Assembly: GCF_000633355.1 (NCBI RefSeq)
Contig: NZ_AYMQ01000032.1
Span: 1 to 37,781 of the forward strand
Length of the DNA stretch: 37,781 bases
Direction: 5' to 3'
DNA from: Serratia sp. H1w
Lineage (GTDB): Bacteria; Pseudomonadota; Gammaproteobacteria; Enterobacterales; Enterobacteriaceae
Shown piece after piece: positions 8,044-15,698 of this stretch; position 1 is the stretch's first letter, and the number at the start of each line of letters is the position of its first letter. The translations under genes and the position numbers were made by a program. Under the pieces are notes generated by a model, which searched no databases, had not been told where the DNA came from, and saw nothing but the letters and a program-made list of their open reading frames with translations.

Positions 8044-9309
8044 ATGTACGCATCTATTGAACAAGCAAATGCTGCCGTTATCGCCAGGATCCGTGAAGCC
8101 CGCCCCCACTGGCAGGATGTTGACTTAGCTAAAAACCTGATCCCGCAGTTGGCTCAGGGGAGAAAACTGCTGCATGCCGGGCCGCCGGTAACCTGGCCGG
8201 AAATGAGCGGCCCGGTTCGTGGTGCCTGCATCGGGGCCTGCCTGTTTGAAGAGTGGGCCGAGAACGAACAACAGGCGCTGGCGCTGCTGGAAAACGGCGA
8301 AGTTGAATTTATCCCTTGCCATAACGTCAGTGCCGTTGGCCCGATGGGCGGCATCACCTCGGCACATATGCCGCTGGTGGTGGTGAAAAACACCGTTCAT
8401 GGTAACTATGCCTACTGCAACCTGAACGAAGGGATCGGCAAGGTGATGCGCTTTGGTGCCTATGGGCCAGACGTGCAGGAGCGTCATCGCTGGATGCGGG
8501 ACTCACTGGCTCCGGTATTGAAAGCCGCGCTGAGTGCTTTTGAAGGTGGTATCGATCTCACCGCCCTGATGGCGCAGGCGATCACCATGGGGGACGAGTT
8601 CCACCAACGTAACATTGCCGCATCCGCGCTGTTGATGCGCCAGTTGGCTCCGCAAATCAGCCTGCTGGAGCGGGATAAGGCCGAATTGGCCAAAGTGATG
8701 CAATTCCTCAGCATCACCGATCAGTTCTTCCTCAACCTGGCGATGGCCTATTGCAAGGCGGCCATGGATGCCGGGGCAGAGATCAAGCAGGGCACCATCG
8801 TAACGGTGATGACCCGCAACGGCAAAAACTTTGGCGTCAAGATCAGCGGGATGGGCGACCAGTGGTTTACCGCACCGGTCAATACGCCGGAAGGCCTGTT
8901 CTTTTCCGGCTTTAGCCAGGCTGATGCCAACCCGGACATCGGCGATAGCGCCATTACCGAAACCTTCGGCATTGGCGGCGCGGCCATGGTCGCAGCTCCT
9001 GGTGTAACCCGCTTTGTCGGTGCTGCCGGTGGCATGAGTGCCGCGACCGATATCTCGGAAGAGATGGCCGAGATTTACCTGGAACGCAACATGATGCTGC
9101 AAATCCCAACCTGGGACTTCCAGGGAGCCTGCCTGGGGCTGGACGCCCGTCGGGTGGTAGAAACCGGCATTACGCCGTTGATCAACACCGGGATTGCCCA
9201 CCGTGAAGCCGGGGTTGGGCAGATTGGTGCTGGTACCGTGCGTGCGCCATTGGGCTGTTTTGAAAAAGCCATCGAAGCACTGGCAGAGAAACTGGGTATC
9301 AGCGCGTAA
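8044..9309 (+). CDS. ylbE: YlbE/AllG-type DUF1116 protein, oxamate carbamoyltransferase subunit
   Basis: A 421-residue member of the DUF1116 family, close to the usual length of about 419. It contains the conserved segments AGPPVTWPEMSGPVRGA (about 55-71), GPMGGITSAHMP (about 99-110) and a C-terminal INTGIAH motif. It always accompanies FdrA-like proteins and is thought to form the oxalurate-cleaving transcarbamylase with FdrA and YlbF. It starts nine bases after fdrA. The 44 bases before ylbF hold a hairpin, so the genes are probably co-transcribed with some local mRNA control. No membrane segments or signal peptide are seen, so it should act in the cytoplasm. Confidence 0.92.
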   Translation: MYASIEQANAAVIARIREARPHWQDVDLAKNLIPQLAQGRKLLHAGPPVTWPEMSGPVRGACIGACLFEEWAENEQQALALLENGEVEFIPCHNVSAVGPMGGITSAHMPLVVVKNTVHGNYAYCNLNEGIGKVMRFGAYGPDVQERHRWMRDSLAPVLKAALSAFEGGIDLTALMAQAITMGDEFHQRNIAASALLMRQLAPQISLLERDKAELAKVMQFLSITDQFFLNLAMAYCKAAMDAGAEIKQGTIVTVMTRNGKNFGVKISGMGDQWFTAPVNTPEGLFFSGFSQADANPDIGDSAITETFGIGGAAMVAAPGVTRFVGAAGGMSAATDISEEMAEIYLERNMMLQIPTWDFQGACLGLDARRVVETGITPLINTGIAHREAGVGQIGAGTVRAPLGCFEKAIEALAEKLGISA

Positions 9310-9320
9310 AAAACCGCTTT

Positions 9321-9340
9321 GCCCGGATGCGACTCCGGGC
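9321..9340 (+). other. Intercistronic hairpin before ylbF
   Basis: GCCCGGA, a six-base loop and TCCGGGC form a perfect 7-bp stem between the ylbE stop and the ylbF ribosome site. There is no T-tract. It probably acts on mRNA processing or on ylbF translation. Confidence 0.5.
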
Positions 9341-9353
9341 TAGGGAGCAAGTT

Positions 9354-10172
9354 ATGGACATCACCGCGTTAGCCGTCAGCCACTCAGCCACACAAGATTA
9401 CGGTCCGTTGCGCTGCGTGGGGCGTTTCAATAATGCCATCAACTTTCTCTCGCCCAACGATCGGTTGCTGACGCTGCACCGGGAAGGGCGCGGGCTTAGC
9501 CCAATGGGCTGGGAAATTGGCGATGACGATTTCGATGAAATCTTTGACAGCTTGCCGGGAGCACAGCATTGCCAGCTTTCACCTAAAGGGATCGAGCTGG
9601 AGGATATTGCCATACACCGCCAGGGGAGGCGTCTGGATCTCCGCCTGAACGTGAGTGGTGAAATTGCGCTGCCACCGCTGGCCGTCGCACTGGCCGATGT
9701 CTCTGCCCATACCGGCCTGTTTGGCCGTCTGGGTAGCCTGCTTGAGCAACCGCACTGCCAGGAAATCCGTGCGCTACAGCGGCACTTTACCGCCTGGCTG
9801 CTGGGGCAGGAGGTTGATTGGAGCGCCATGCTTGGCAAAGGGCCCGGCTTGACGCCAAGCAATGACGACACGCTGCTGGGCATGTTGCTGGCGGCTCATC
9901 TCGATAGCCGTGTGAGTGTCGCAAGGCTGCCGTCCTTTTTTGCCGCCAGCCAACCCTTAAACCAATTGACCACCTTGGTCAGCGTCCACTATTTGCAGTT
10001 TGCCGTGCAGGGGATCTTCTCTACCCCGGTACAACTCCTGGCGCGCGCTTTGCTCAGCCCGAAAGAATTGCCCACCGCCATCAACGACATGTTGGCAACC
10101 GGGCATTTTTCCGGCGCGGATACGCTATTGGGCGTTTTGCTGGGCGTCACCGCAATCAATCATCTTTATTAA
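9354..10172 (+). CDS. ylbF: YlbF/AllH-type DUF2877 protein, oxamate carbamoyltransferase component
   Basis: A 272-residue DUF2877 protein with the conserved block GKGPGLTPSNDDTLLG (161-176) and a second block SGADTLLG near the C terminus. I chose the ATG at 9354 over the in-frame ATG at 9327. The later start has an AGGGAG ribosome site about seven bases upstream and gives the E. coli-like length (271), whereas the earlier one would begin inside the hairpin region. In E. coli YlbF is needed with FdrA and YlbE for oxalurate cleavage during anaerobic allantoin use. It is third in the rightward arm, 69 bases before the carbamate kinase gene; a weak CCGAA/TTCGG hairpin lies in that gap. Confidence 0.9.
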   Translation: MDITALAVSHSATQDYGPLRCVGRFNNAINFLSPNDRLLTLHREGRGLSPMGWEIGDDDFDEIFDSLPGAQHCQLSPKGIELEDIAIHRQGRRLDLRLNVSGEIALPPLAVALADVSAHTGLFGRLGSLLEQPHCQEIRALQRHFTAWLLGQEVDWSAMLGKGPGLTPSNDDTLLGMLLAAHLDSRVSVARLPSFFAASQPLNQLTTLVSVHYLQFAVQGIFSTPVQLLARALLSPKELPTAINDMLATGHFSGADTLLGVLLGVTAINHLY

Positions 10173-10241
10173 TTTTTCAGCGAAAACCGTGCCGAATACC
10201 GTTCGGTAAGGGCTGTTATTACTTAAAAAATGGGTATCTGA

Positions 10242-11144
10242 ATGGAAACGTTAGTTATTGCCTTGGGGGGCAACGCCCTGTTACAGCGCGGTGCAGTGTT
10301 ATCCGCCGAGAATCAATACCAGAGCATCTCGTTAATTGCCGATGCCATTGGCAAGTTGGCCAAAAAATACCGTATTGCCATCGTGCACGGTAACGGCCCG
10401 CAGGTCGGCCTGCTGGCGTTGCAAAACCTGGCCTATAGCGATGTTCCTCCTTATCCGTTGGATATTCTGGTCGCGGAAAGCCAGGGCATGATCGGCTATA
10501 TGCTGGCCCAGCAGCTCGGCGCGTTCCATCCCGCCCAGCCGGTGTCCACTTTGCTGACCCGCGTCCTGGTGGATAGCGAAGATCCGGCGTACCAGCAACC
10601 CAGCAAATTTATCGGGCCGGTGTATGACCCCCAGCAGCAAGCCGAGCTGGAACAGAAATATGGCTGGAGCATGAAGCTGGATGGCAAATACCTGCGCCGG
10701 GTGGTGCCTTCCCCAGAGCCGAAAAAGATCCTCGATATTGAAGCGATCAATCTGCTGTTGGCGAAAAACCACATCGTGATTTGCAACGGTGGCGGCGGTG
10801 TTCCGATGGTAGCCAGCAATGAGGGCATGGTCGGTAGCGAAGCGGTGATCGACAAGGATCTGGCCTCCGCGTTACTGGCAGAAGCGCTGGATGCCGATCA
10901 TCTGGTGATCCTGACCGATGCGGATGCGGTGTATCAGCATTGGGGCACACCACAGCAAAAAGCCATCCGTTCGGCCACCACCAAAGAGTTGGCCCCGATG
11001 GCGGTCGCCGATGGCTCGATGGGGCCGAAAATCATGGCGGTCAGCCGCTTTGTGCAGCGCAGCGGCAAGGTGGCGCATATCGGCGCTTTGGCAGATATCG
11101 AATCGGTACTGGCTGGCACTGCGGGGACATTAATAACGCCGTAA
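10242..11144 (+). CDS. ybcF: Carbamate kinase (catabolic, YbcF/AllK-like)
   Basis: This enzyme transfers phosphate from carbamoyl phosphate to ADP, yielding ATP and carbamate, which decays to ammonia and CO2. The 300 residues fit the carbamate kinase family of the amino-acid kinase fold. Motifs seen are ALGGNALLQRG (7-17), VHGNGPQVGLL (48-58), CNGGGGVP (181-188), AVIDKDLAS (201-209) and LTDADAV (224-230). Placement right after fdrA-ylbE-ylbF, as in E. coli, means it uses the carbamoyl phosphate freed from oxalurate, making this the energy-conserving end of the pathway. An arginine-deiminase type arcC is the alternative name, but no arcA or arcB is nearby. Confidence 0.94.
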   Translation: METLVIALGGNALLQRGAVLSAENQYQSISLIADAIGKLAKKYRIAIVHGNGPQVGLLALQNLAYSDVPPYPLDILVAESQGMIGYMLAQQLGAFHPAQPVSTLLTRVLVDSEDPAYQQPSKFIGPVYDPQQQAELEQKYGWSMKLDGKYLRRVVPSPEPKKILDIEAINLLLAKNHIVICNGGGGVPMVASNEGMVGSEAVIDKDLASALLAEALDADHLVILTDADAVYQHWGTPQQKAIRSATTKELAPMAVADGSMGPKIMAVSRFVQRSGKVAHIGALADIESVLAGTAGTLITP

Positions 11145-11165
11145 TGCGGCTTTAGCCGTTAACAG

Positions 11166-11184
11166 GATGGGCGTTCCGCCCATC
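11166..11184 (+). other. Intercistronic hairpin between carbamate kinase and MFS genes
   Basis: GATGGGCG, a TTC loop and CGCCCATC form a perfect 8-bp stem six bases upstream of the AGGGA ribosome site. There is no T-tract. Confidence 0.55.
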
Positions 11185-11202
11185 AAACCAGGGAATATGA
11201 AT

Positions 11203-12429
11203 ATGCAAACAACAAAAACAGAGCGAATGCCCTATTGGGTTAAAACCGTCATTATCTTCTTCCTTGGCTGGGTGGTTATTTACGCCGGGCGATCGGTGCT
11301 CAGCCCCATCATGCCGCAGATCCAAACCGAGTTTGGGCTGTCAAAAAGTCATCTGGGATTAATCAGCAGCCTGTTCTTTCTGACCTACACCATTTTGCAG
11401 GTGCCTGCGGGACTGTTAGGTGACCGCCTGGGCCGCAAGCGCATTCTGGTTAGCGGCTTCATGCTGTTTGCGCTGTTTATCGCCGCCGTCAGCATCTCAT
11501 CCAACTTTCTGATTTTCATCGTGCTATGGATGCTGACCGGCGCTTCGCAAGGCGTTTATTACGGCCCGCAGTATGCTCTTTCTTCAGAAGCTATCCCCAA
11601 GAAGTGGATCACCTTGGGCAGTGCGGTGATCGGCAGTGGCATGTCGTTTGGTATCGCGCTGGGCTATTACCTCTCCAGCTTTATGATCGAGCACTTTCAT
11701 ACTTCGTGGAAGATGCCGTTCCTGGCGATGGCCATCCCGGTATTTATTGTTGCGCTGTTGATGCTGTTCTTTATTCGGGAAAAGGCCCCGCAAAGCGCCA
11801 GCGACGCTCCGGCGGCAACGGCAACCAAGGGTGAATTCAGCTTCCTGGATCTGTTTAAGAACCGCAACCTGCTGATGGCGTATATCACCATCTTTTGCTC
11901 GATCTACGGCTTCTTCGTGATCATTACCTGGCTGCCGTATTACCTGCAAAAAGAGCGTGGGATGGATATTGTCCATGCCGCCAGCATCGCGTCTATTGTG
12001 CCGTGGATTTCTGTGGTGGGCACGCTGCTTTGTAGCTATGTCTCCGACAAACTGGGCCGCAGAAAACCGGTGGTGTTGTGTATGCTGCCTTTCTCACTGC
12101 TGGCGATCTTCGGCATCGTCTATTCCACCAGTGAAGCGGCGTTGATCGGCGTATTGGTGCTATATGGCCTTATCGGTAAGATCAGCCTCAACCCGGTACT
12201 GATTGCGTTGGTGGCAGATAACGCACCCCGTGCCGCGCTCAGCACCGCTTTCGGACTGTATAACTTCTTCGGTATGGCGGCGTCGATCTTTGCGCCATAC
12301 GTGACCGGCTTTATTGCCGACAGTACTGGGACGTTGAACGCGGGCTTCTATTTTGCTGCGATGATTACGGTGGTGGGCTTTATCGCCATGCTGTTTGTCA
12401 AAGAGGGGAAAACGGCGCAGACGGCCTGA
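11203..12429 (+). CDS. MFS transporter of the allantoin cluster (rightward arm)
   Basis: A major facilitator protein of 408 residues with about 12 membrane helices, last in the rightward arm. I chose the ATG at 11203 because the AGGGA at 11190-11194 is then eight bases away. The in-frame ATG at 11197 is only two bases from it, and the upstream start at 11167 falls in a hairpin. Signatures are PAGLLGDRLGRKR in the loop after helix 2, SSEAIP, and YVSDKLGRRKP in the second half. It is a clear paralogue of the transporter at 2311-3588, so each arm of the divergent cluster carries one. The substrate is unknown; ureide uptake or oxamate export are reasonable guesses. Repeat-A hairpins follow the stop. 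Confidence 0.88.
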   Translation: MQTTKTERMPYWVKTVIIFFLGWVVIYAGRSVLSPIMPQIQTEFGLSKSHLGLISSLFFLTYTILQVPAGLLGDRLGRKRILVSGFMLFALFIAAVSISSNFLIFIVLWMLTGASQGVYYGPQYALSSEAIPKKWITLGSAVIGSGMSFGIALGYYLSSFMIEHFHTSWKMPFLAMAIPVFIVALLMLFFIREKAPQSASDAPAATATKGEFSFLDLFKNRNLLMAYITIFCSIYGFFVIITWLPYYLQKERGMDIVHAASIASIVPWISVVGTLLCSYVSDKLGRRKPVVLCMLPFSLLAIFGIVYSTSEAALIGVLVLYGLIGKISLNPVLIALVADNAPRAALSTAFGLYNFFGMAASIFAPYVTGFIADSTGTLNAGFYFAAMITVVGFIAMLFVKEGKTAQTA

Positions 12430-12444
12430 TGCTTGTCAGTTAAG

Positions 12445-12480
12445 CCCCTCACCCTAACCCTCTCCCACAGGGAGAGGGGA
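12445..12480 (+). repeat. Dispersed repeat A, copy 2
   Basis: The tail CCCCTCACCCTAA is followed by CCCTCTCCC (12458-12466), an ACA loop and GGGAGAGGG (12470-12478). It sits 15 bases after the MFS stop codon and may end that transcript. Its orientation is opposite to copy 3, so the two tails form a 22-base inverted repeat with two mismatches. Confidence 0.85.
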
Positions 12481-12532
12481 CTGAACGAGCTACAATTTGA
12501 CATCTGCACCCGCCTGCGGCTCCGGACTCGCC

Positions 12533-12599
12533 CCCTCTCCCCATCACTGTGCATAGGGAATTTCTGGACGCTATATCGGGAGAGGGTCGGGGTGAGGGG
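12533..12599 (-). repeat. Dispersed repeat A, copy 3, with an expanded loop
   Basis: CCCTCTCCC (12533-12541) and GGGAGAGGG (12578-12586) are the same stem arms as in the other copies, but 36 bases separate them instead of three. The tail GTCGGGGTGAGGGG follows. It looks like a copy with an insertion in its loop. Confidence 0.7.
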
Positions 12600-12627
12600 C
12601 TAAATTATCAGGAGGCCTGATGTTTGA

Positions 12628-12648
12628 GGGGCGCAGCATGCTGCGCCC
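12628..12648. repeat. Dispersed repeat B, copy 1 (20-bp perfect palindrome)
   Basis: GGGCGCAGCA followed directly by its reverse complement (12629-12648), preceded by an extra G. The same sequence occurs at 18204-18224. It lies 13 bases from the stop codon of leftward cnoX and may form that transcript's 3' hairpin. Confidence 0.85.
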
Positions 12649-12661
12649 GCTCGGAGTGCGA

Positions 12662-13516
12662 TTAATACAGCAAAGAGTAAAGCTGACGGCGATACTTGGC
12701 GGCCAGCGCATCGCCAGTCCCCAGTGCTGCCAGAATATCCATCAGGATCTTGCGGGCGCTACCGTTAGCCGCCGCCAAATCTTTTTTCAGATGGCCCATC
12801 AGTAATTCCAGCGCCTCTTCGTTACGGCCAACCTGATGCAACTGCAAGGCTAATTGCACGGCCAGCTCGACGTTTTCCGGCTGTTGCTGAACCTGCTGTT
12901 GCAACTGCTGAATTTCCGGCGTATCGGCGGCCTGCTTCAGCAGCTCAATCTGTGCGACCAAGCCGAGGTAACGGGTATCGCGATCCTGCAACGGGATGGT
13001 AGCCAGCACCGCTTCGGCATCTTCCGTCTTGTTCAGGGCAATCTGCGTTTCAGCCAACGTGAGGCCAATATCACTGCGCTTATTGCTGAGGCCCCAGGCG
13101 TCTTTCAGTAACGGTAATGCTTCAGCGGCACGGTCTTCCTGCAACAGCTCAGTGGCTTCTGCCAGCTTGAGATCTTCGGCCTTTGGCAGGAAACGCTGCA
13201 AGAACTCGCGGATCATCTCTTCCGGCTGTGGTCCCTGGAAGCCATCAACGGGCTGGCCATCTTTGAACAGGTAGACGGTGGGCAGGGAACGCAGGCCAAA
13301 CTGGGCGGCGATCGCCTGCTCGGCATCGCAATCCACCTTCGCCAGAATAAACTGACCTGCGTATTCCGCCGCCAGCTTATCCAGTATCGGGGTGAGTTGC
13401 AGACAGTGCTGGCTGCGATCCGACCAGAAGTAGAACAGCACCGGCTGGGACATGGACTGTTCCAGCGTTTGGTGCAGGTTAGTTTCGTTAATATCAACAA
13501 CGGCTTGAGCTAGCAT
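12662..13516 (-). CDS. cnoX: Chaperedoxin CnoX (YbbN)
   Basis: A cytoplasmic protein of 284 residues, the E. coli length. It has an N-terminal thioredoxin-like domain (about 1-115) and C-terminal tetratricopeptide-type helices (about 120-284). The site that would be CxxC in thioredoxin is SQHC (35-38), lacking the first cysteine, as in E. coli YbbN; C63 lies in VDCDAEQ. In E. coli it holds unfolding proteins during hypochlorite stress, protects their cysteines, and passes clients to GroEL and DnaK. It follows ybbO on the same strand after 84 bases. That gap contains a sequence closely matching a sigma-32 promoter, which fits a chaperone role. Confidence 0.95.
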   Translation of the reverse strand: MLAQAVVDINETNLHQTLEQSMSQPVLFYFWSDRSQHCLQLTPILDKLAAEYAGQFILAKVDCDAEQAIAAQFGLRSLPTVYLFKDGQPVDGFQGPQPEEMIREFLQRFLPKAEDLKLAEATELLQEDRAAEALPLLKDAWGLSNKRSDIGLTLAETQIALNKTEDAEAVLATIPLQDRDTRYLGLVAQIELLKQAADTPEIQQLQQQVQQQPENVELAVQLALQLHQVGRNEEALELLMGHLKKDLAAANGSARKILMDILAALGTGDALAAKYRRQLYSLLY

Positions 13517-13555
13517 GGTTTCTCTCTAATCTGATCTTGCGGAGCCAATTTATTC

Positions 13556-13583
13556 TAAATGGGGGCGAACGGGCGCGCTTCAA
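13556..13583 (-). promoter_or_regulatory. Sigma-32 (heat-shock) type promoter for cnoX
   Basis: On the minus strand, TTGAAG (13583-13578), 13 bases, then CCCCATTTA (13564-13556) matches the heat-shock form TTGAA-N13-CCCCATnTA. The -10 element and spacing are like dnaK P1. It ends about 40 bases before the cnoX ATG. Confidence 0.65.
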
Positions 13584-13600
13584 CCCTTGCCCGCATTTGC

Positions 13601-14377
13601 TTAACCATTACTGCGCAGTATCCAGTCCAGCGCACGGCCGGGCAGCAGGCGGCGCAGGATGCTCATGGTATGCGCCAGCAGGGTAACCGGATAGCGCAGC
13701 TTGGCTTTGGGGCTTTCCAGTGCGTGGCGCAGCTTCGGTAATACCGCTTCGGCAGGCAGCGTTAAACGCTTGGCAATGCTCGGGTTATGCACCGGCTTAT
13801 CGCTTTGCGCCTGATTAACGTTCTGCGTGAAGTGGGTGGTCAGCGGGCCGGGTTCGATCAGGCTGACCTGAATGCCGCTGCCGTGCAGCTCCATACGCAA
13901 TGCGTCCGACCAGGCTTCCAGTGCAAACTTACTGGCGGCATAGGCTCCACGCCCGGCGCTGGAGATTAATCCCATCACCGAACTGGTTTGAATAATACGC
14001 CCTTCGCCGTGCGGCAGCATCGCTGGCAGCAACAGTTGCGTGAGCTGATGAGTGCCAAACAGGTTGGCGGAAAACTGCCGCTCCAGCTGTTGACGTGAGA
14101 TGGAACTGAGCGGACCGTAAACGCCGAAACCGGCATTATTGAACAAGCCATACAGTCGCCCATTGGTCAATTCGATCACCTGTGCGGCGGCGCGTTCTAC
14201 GCTGGTGCTGTCGTCTAAATCCAGCTCGATGCCTTCCAAGCCAAGCTGACGCATATTTTCCACGTCTTCCGGCTTACGGCAGGCGGCCAGCACGCGATAG
14301 CCACGGTTGCGCAGGTCCTGCGCCGCAATCAATCCTATCCCGCTGGAACAGCCGGTTATCAATACCGCTTTTTGCAT
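13601..14377 (-). CDS. ybbO: Short-chain dehydrogenase/reductase YbbO
   Basis: A classical SDR of 258 residues. It has the NADP(H)-binding TGCSSGIG (8-15), the structural NNAG (80-83), and the catalytic S133, Y146 and K150 (YAASK). E. coli YbbO has been described as an NADP+-dependent reductase of aldehydes and retinoids; the true substrate here is unknown. It lies 25 bases downstream of tesA and 84 bases upstream of cnoX, all leftward, as in E. coli. The C-terminal region has the basic, proline-rich composition usual for this subfamily. Confidence 0.92.
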   Translation of the reverse strand: MQKAVLITGCSSGIGLIAAQDLRNRGYRVLAACRKPEDVENMRQLGLEGIELDLDDSTSVERAAAQVIELTNGRLYGLFNNAGFGVYGPLSSISRQQLERQFSANLFGTHQLTQLLLPAMLPHGEGRIIQTSSVMGLISSAGRGAYAASKFALEAWSDALRMELHGSGIQVSLIEPGPLTTHFTQNVNQAQSDKPVHNPSIAKRLTLPAEAVLPKLRHALESPKAKLRYPVTLLAHTMSILRRLLPGRALDWILRSNG

Positions 14378-14402
14378 AACTTTACCTAGTAGACAACCCT
14401 AT

Positions 14403-15044
14403 TTAGTTAGACTCATGTTTTACTAGAGGTTCCAGCTGTTGCGCCATCCAGGTGGTGATAAACGGCTGGGCATCCTGATTAGGGTGCAAACCGTCATCCT
14501 GCATCCATTCCGGTTTGATCACCACCTGTTCCATATAAAACGGCAGCAGCGGAATGTTGTGCTGCTTGGCCAAGGCGGGATACAGCGCACCGAAAGCCTC
14601 GGTGTAGCGGCGGCCATAGTTTGGCGGAATATGAATTTGCATCAGCAGCGGTTTGGCCCCTGCCTGCAAAACCAGCGTGATAATCTGATTGAGATCGCGC
14701 TCGATATCCGCAGCAGGGAAGCCGCGCAGGCCATCGTTGGCACCTAGTTCGATCAGCACCCAGCGCGGCTGATGCTGTTTCAATAGCTCGGGCAGGCGTG
14801 CCAGCCCCTGGGCGGCAGTATCGCCGCTGATGCTGGCATTCACCACCTTTGGGTGGCCAGGTTGTTTCTGCCACTCATCGGCCAGGCGAGTTGCCCAGGC
14901 TTGCGCTACCGGTAACCGATAGCCAGCACTTAAACTGTCGCCTAAAATCAACAAGGTATCGGCAGCCACAGCACGTAAACTGAATAATCCCAACAGCAAA
15001 AGGAAGGGAAGATGCCAGCGGAAAACGTTCTTGAAGTTCATCAT
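14403..15044 (-). CDS. tesA: Multifunctional acyl-CoA thioesterase I / protease I / lysophospholipase L1
   Basis: A periplasmic SGNH hydrolase that cleaves acyl-CoA, lysophospholipids and some esters. I chose the ATG at 15044, giving 213 residues with the E. coli-like N terminus MMNFKNVFRW; the frame stays open to 15074, but that start would add a non-conserved extension. A signal peptide ends at AVA before A28. The nucleophile S37 is in ILGDSLSAG (position 10 of the mature protein), the oxyanion residue N103 is in GANDG (E. coli has GGND), and D184/H187 are in DDGLHPN. Its first 33 bases overlap the start of the divergent ybbA gene, the same arrangement as in E. coli. Confidence 0.95.
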   Translation of the reverse strand: MMNFKNVFRWHLPFLLLLGLFSLRAVAADTLLILGDSLSAGYRLPVAQAWATRLADEWQKQPGHPKVVNASISGDTAAQGLARLPELLKQHQPRWVLIELGANDGLRGFPAADIERDLNQIITLVLQAGAKPLLMQIHIPPNYGRRYTEAFGALYPALAKQHNIPLLPFYMEQVVIKPEWMQDDGLHPNQDAQPFITTWMAQQLEPLVKHESN

Positions 15045-15698
15045 CTTAGTAAACACGTTGGTCAGGGTGAGCATCAGCTTACCATCCTTACCGGAGTCGA
15101 GCTGGTTGTCAAACCCGCACAGACAATTGCGCTGATCGGCGAGTCGGGTTCCGGTAAGTCGACCCTGCTGGGCATTCTCGCTGGATTAGACGACGGCAGC
15201 GAAGGGGATGTGCGCCTGCTGGGGGAATCGCTGACCACGTTGGATGAAGAAGGGCGCGCCGCACTGCGTGCGAAAAATGTCGGCTTTGTGTTTCAGTCTT
15301 TCATGTTAGTTCCGACCTTGAACGCCTTGGAGAACGTACAGCTACCGGCGCTGCTGCGTGGCGAAAGCGATCGTCAAAGCCGCGACCAAGCGGTGCAACT
15401 GCTGGAACAGTTGGGGTTAGGTAAGCGCCTTAACCACCTGCCAGCACAACTTTCCGGCGGGGAGCAACAGCGTGTGGCATTGGCCCGTGCGTTCAGTGGC
15501 CGCCCGCGGGTGCTGTTCGCCGATGAACCCACCGGCAACCTGGATCGCCAGACCGGTGAGCGCATTGCCGATCTACTGTTCTCGCTCAACCGTGATTTTG
15601 ACACCACACTGATCCTGGTCACCCATGACGAGACCCTGGCGGCGCGTTGTCAGCGGCGGCTGCGCTTGCGTGAAGGCAAGCTGTGGGAGGAAGCATGA
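15012..15698 (+). CDS. ybbA: ABC transporter ATP-binding protein YbbA
   Basis: The 228 residues equal the E. coli length. Complete ABC motifs are present: Walker A GESGSGKS (43-50), Q-loop Q95, signature LSGGEQQR (147-154), Walker B VLFADE (167-172) and H-loop H205. It belongs to the LolD/MacB-like group that pairs with FtsX-type membrane proteins. YbbP overlaps its stop by four bases, so the two should form one complex. The substrate is unknown; lipid or lipoprotein handling is often suggested because tesA is the divergent neighbour. Its start lies inside tesA, so the ybbA promoter must lie within tesA coding sequence. Confidence 0.95.
   Translation: MPAENVLEVHHLSKHVGQGEHQLTILTGVELVVKPAQTIALIGESGSGKSTLLGILAGLDDGSEGDVRLLGESLTTLDEEGRAALRAKNVGFVFQSFMLVPTLNALENVQLPALLRGESDRQSRDQAVQLLEQLGLGKRLNHLPAQLSGGEQQRVALARAFSGRPRVLFADEPTGNLDRQTGERIADLLFSLNRDFDTTLILVTHDETLAARCQRRLRLREGKLWEEA

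Noticed and set aside
8503-9201. 232-codon open frame on the minus strand
   Set aside because: It is antisense to ylbE, with no ribosome site and no recognisable family.
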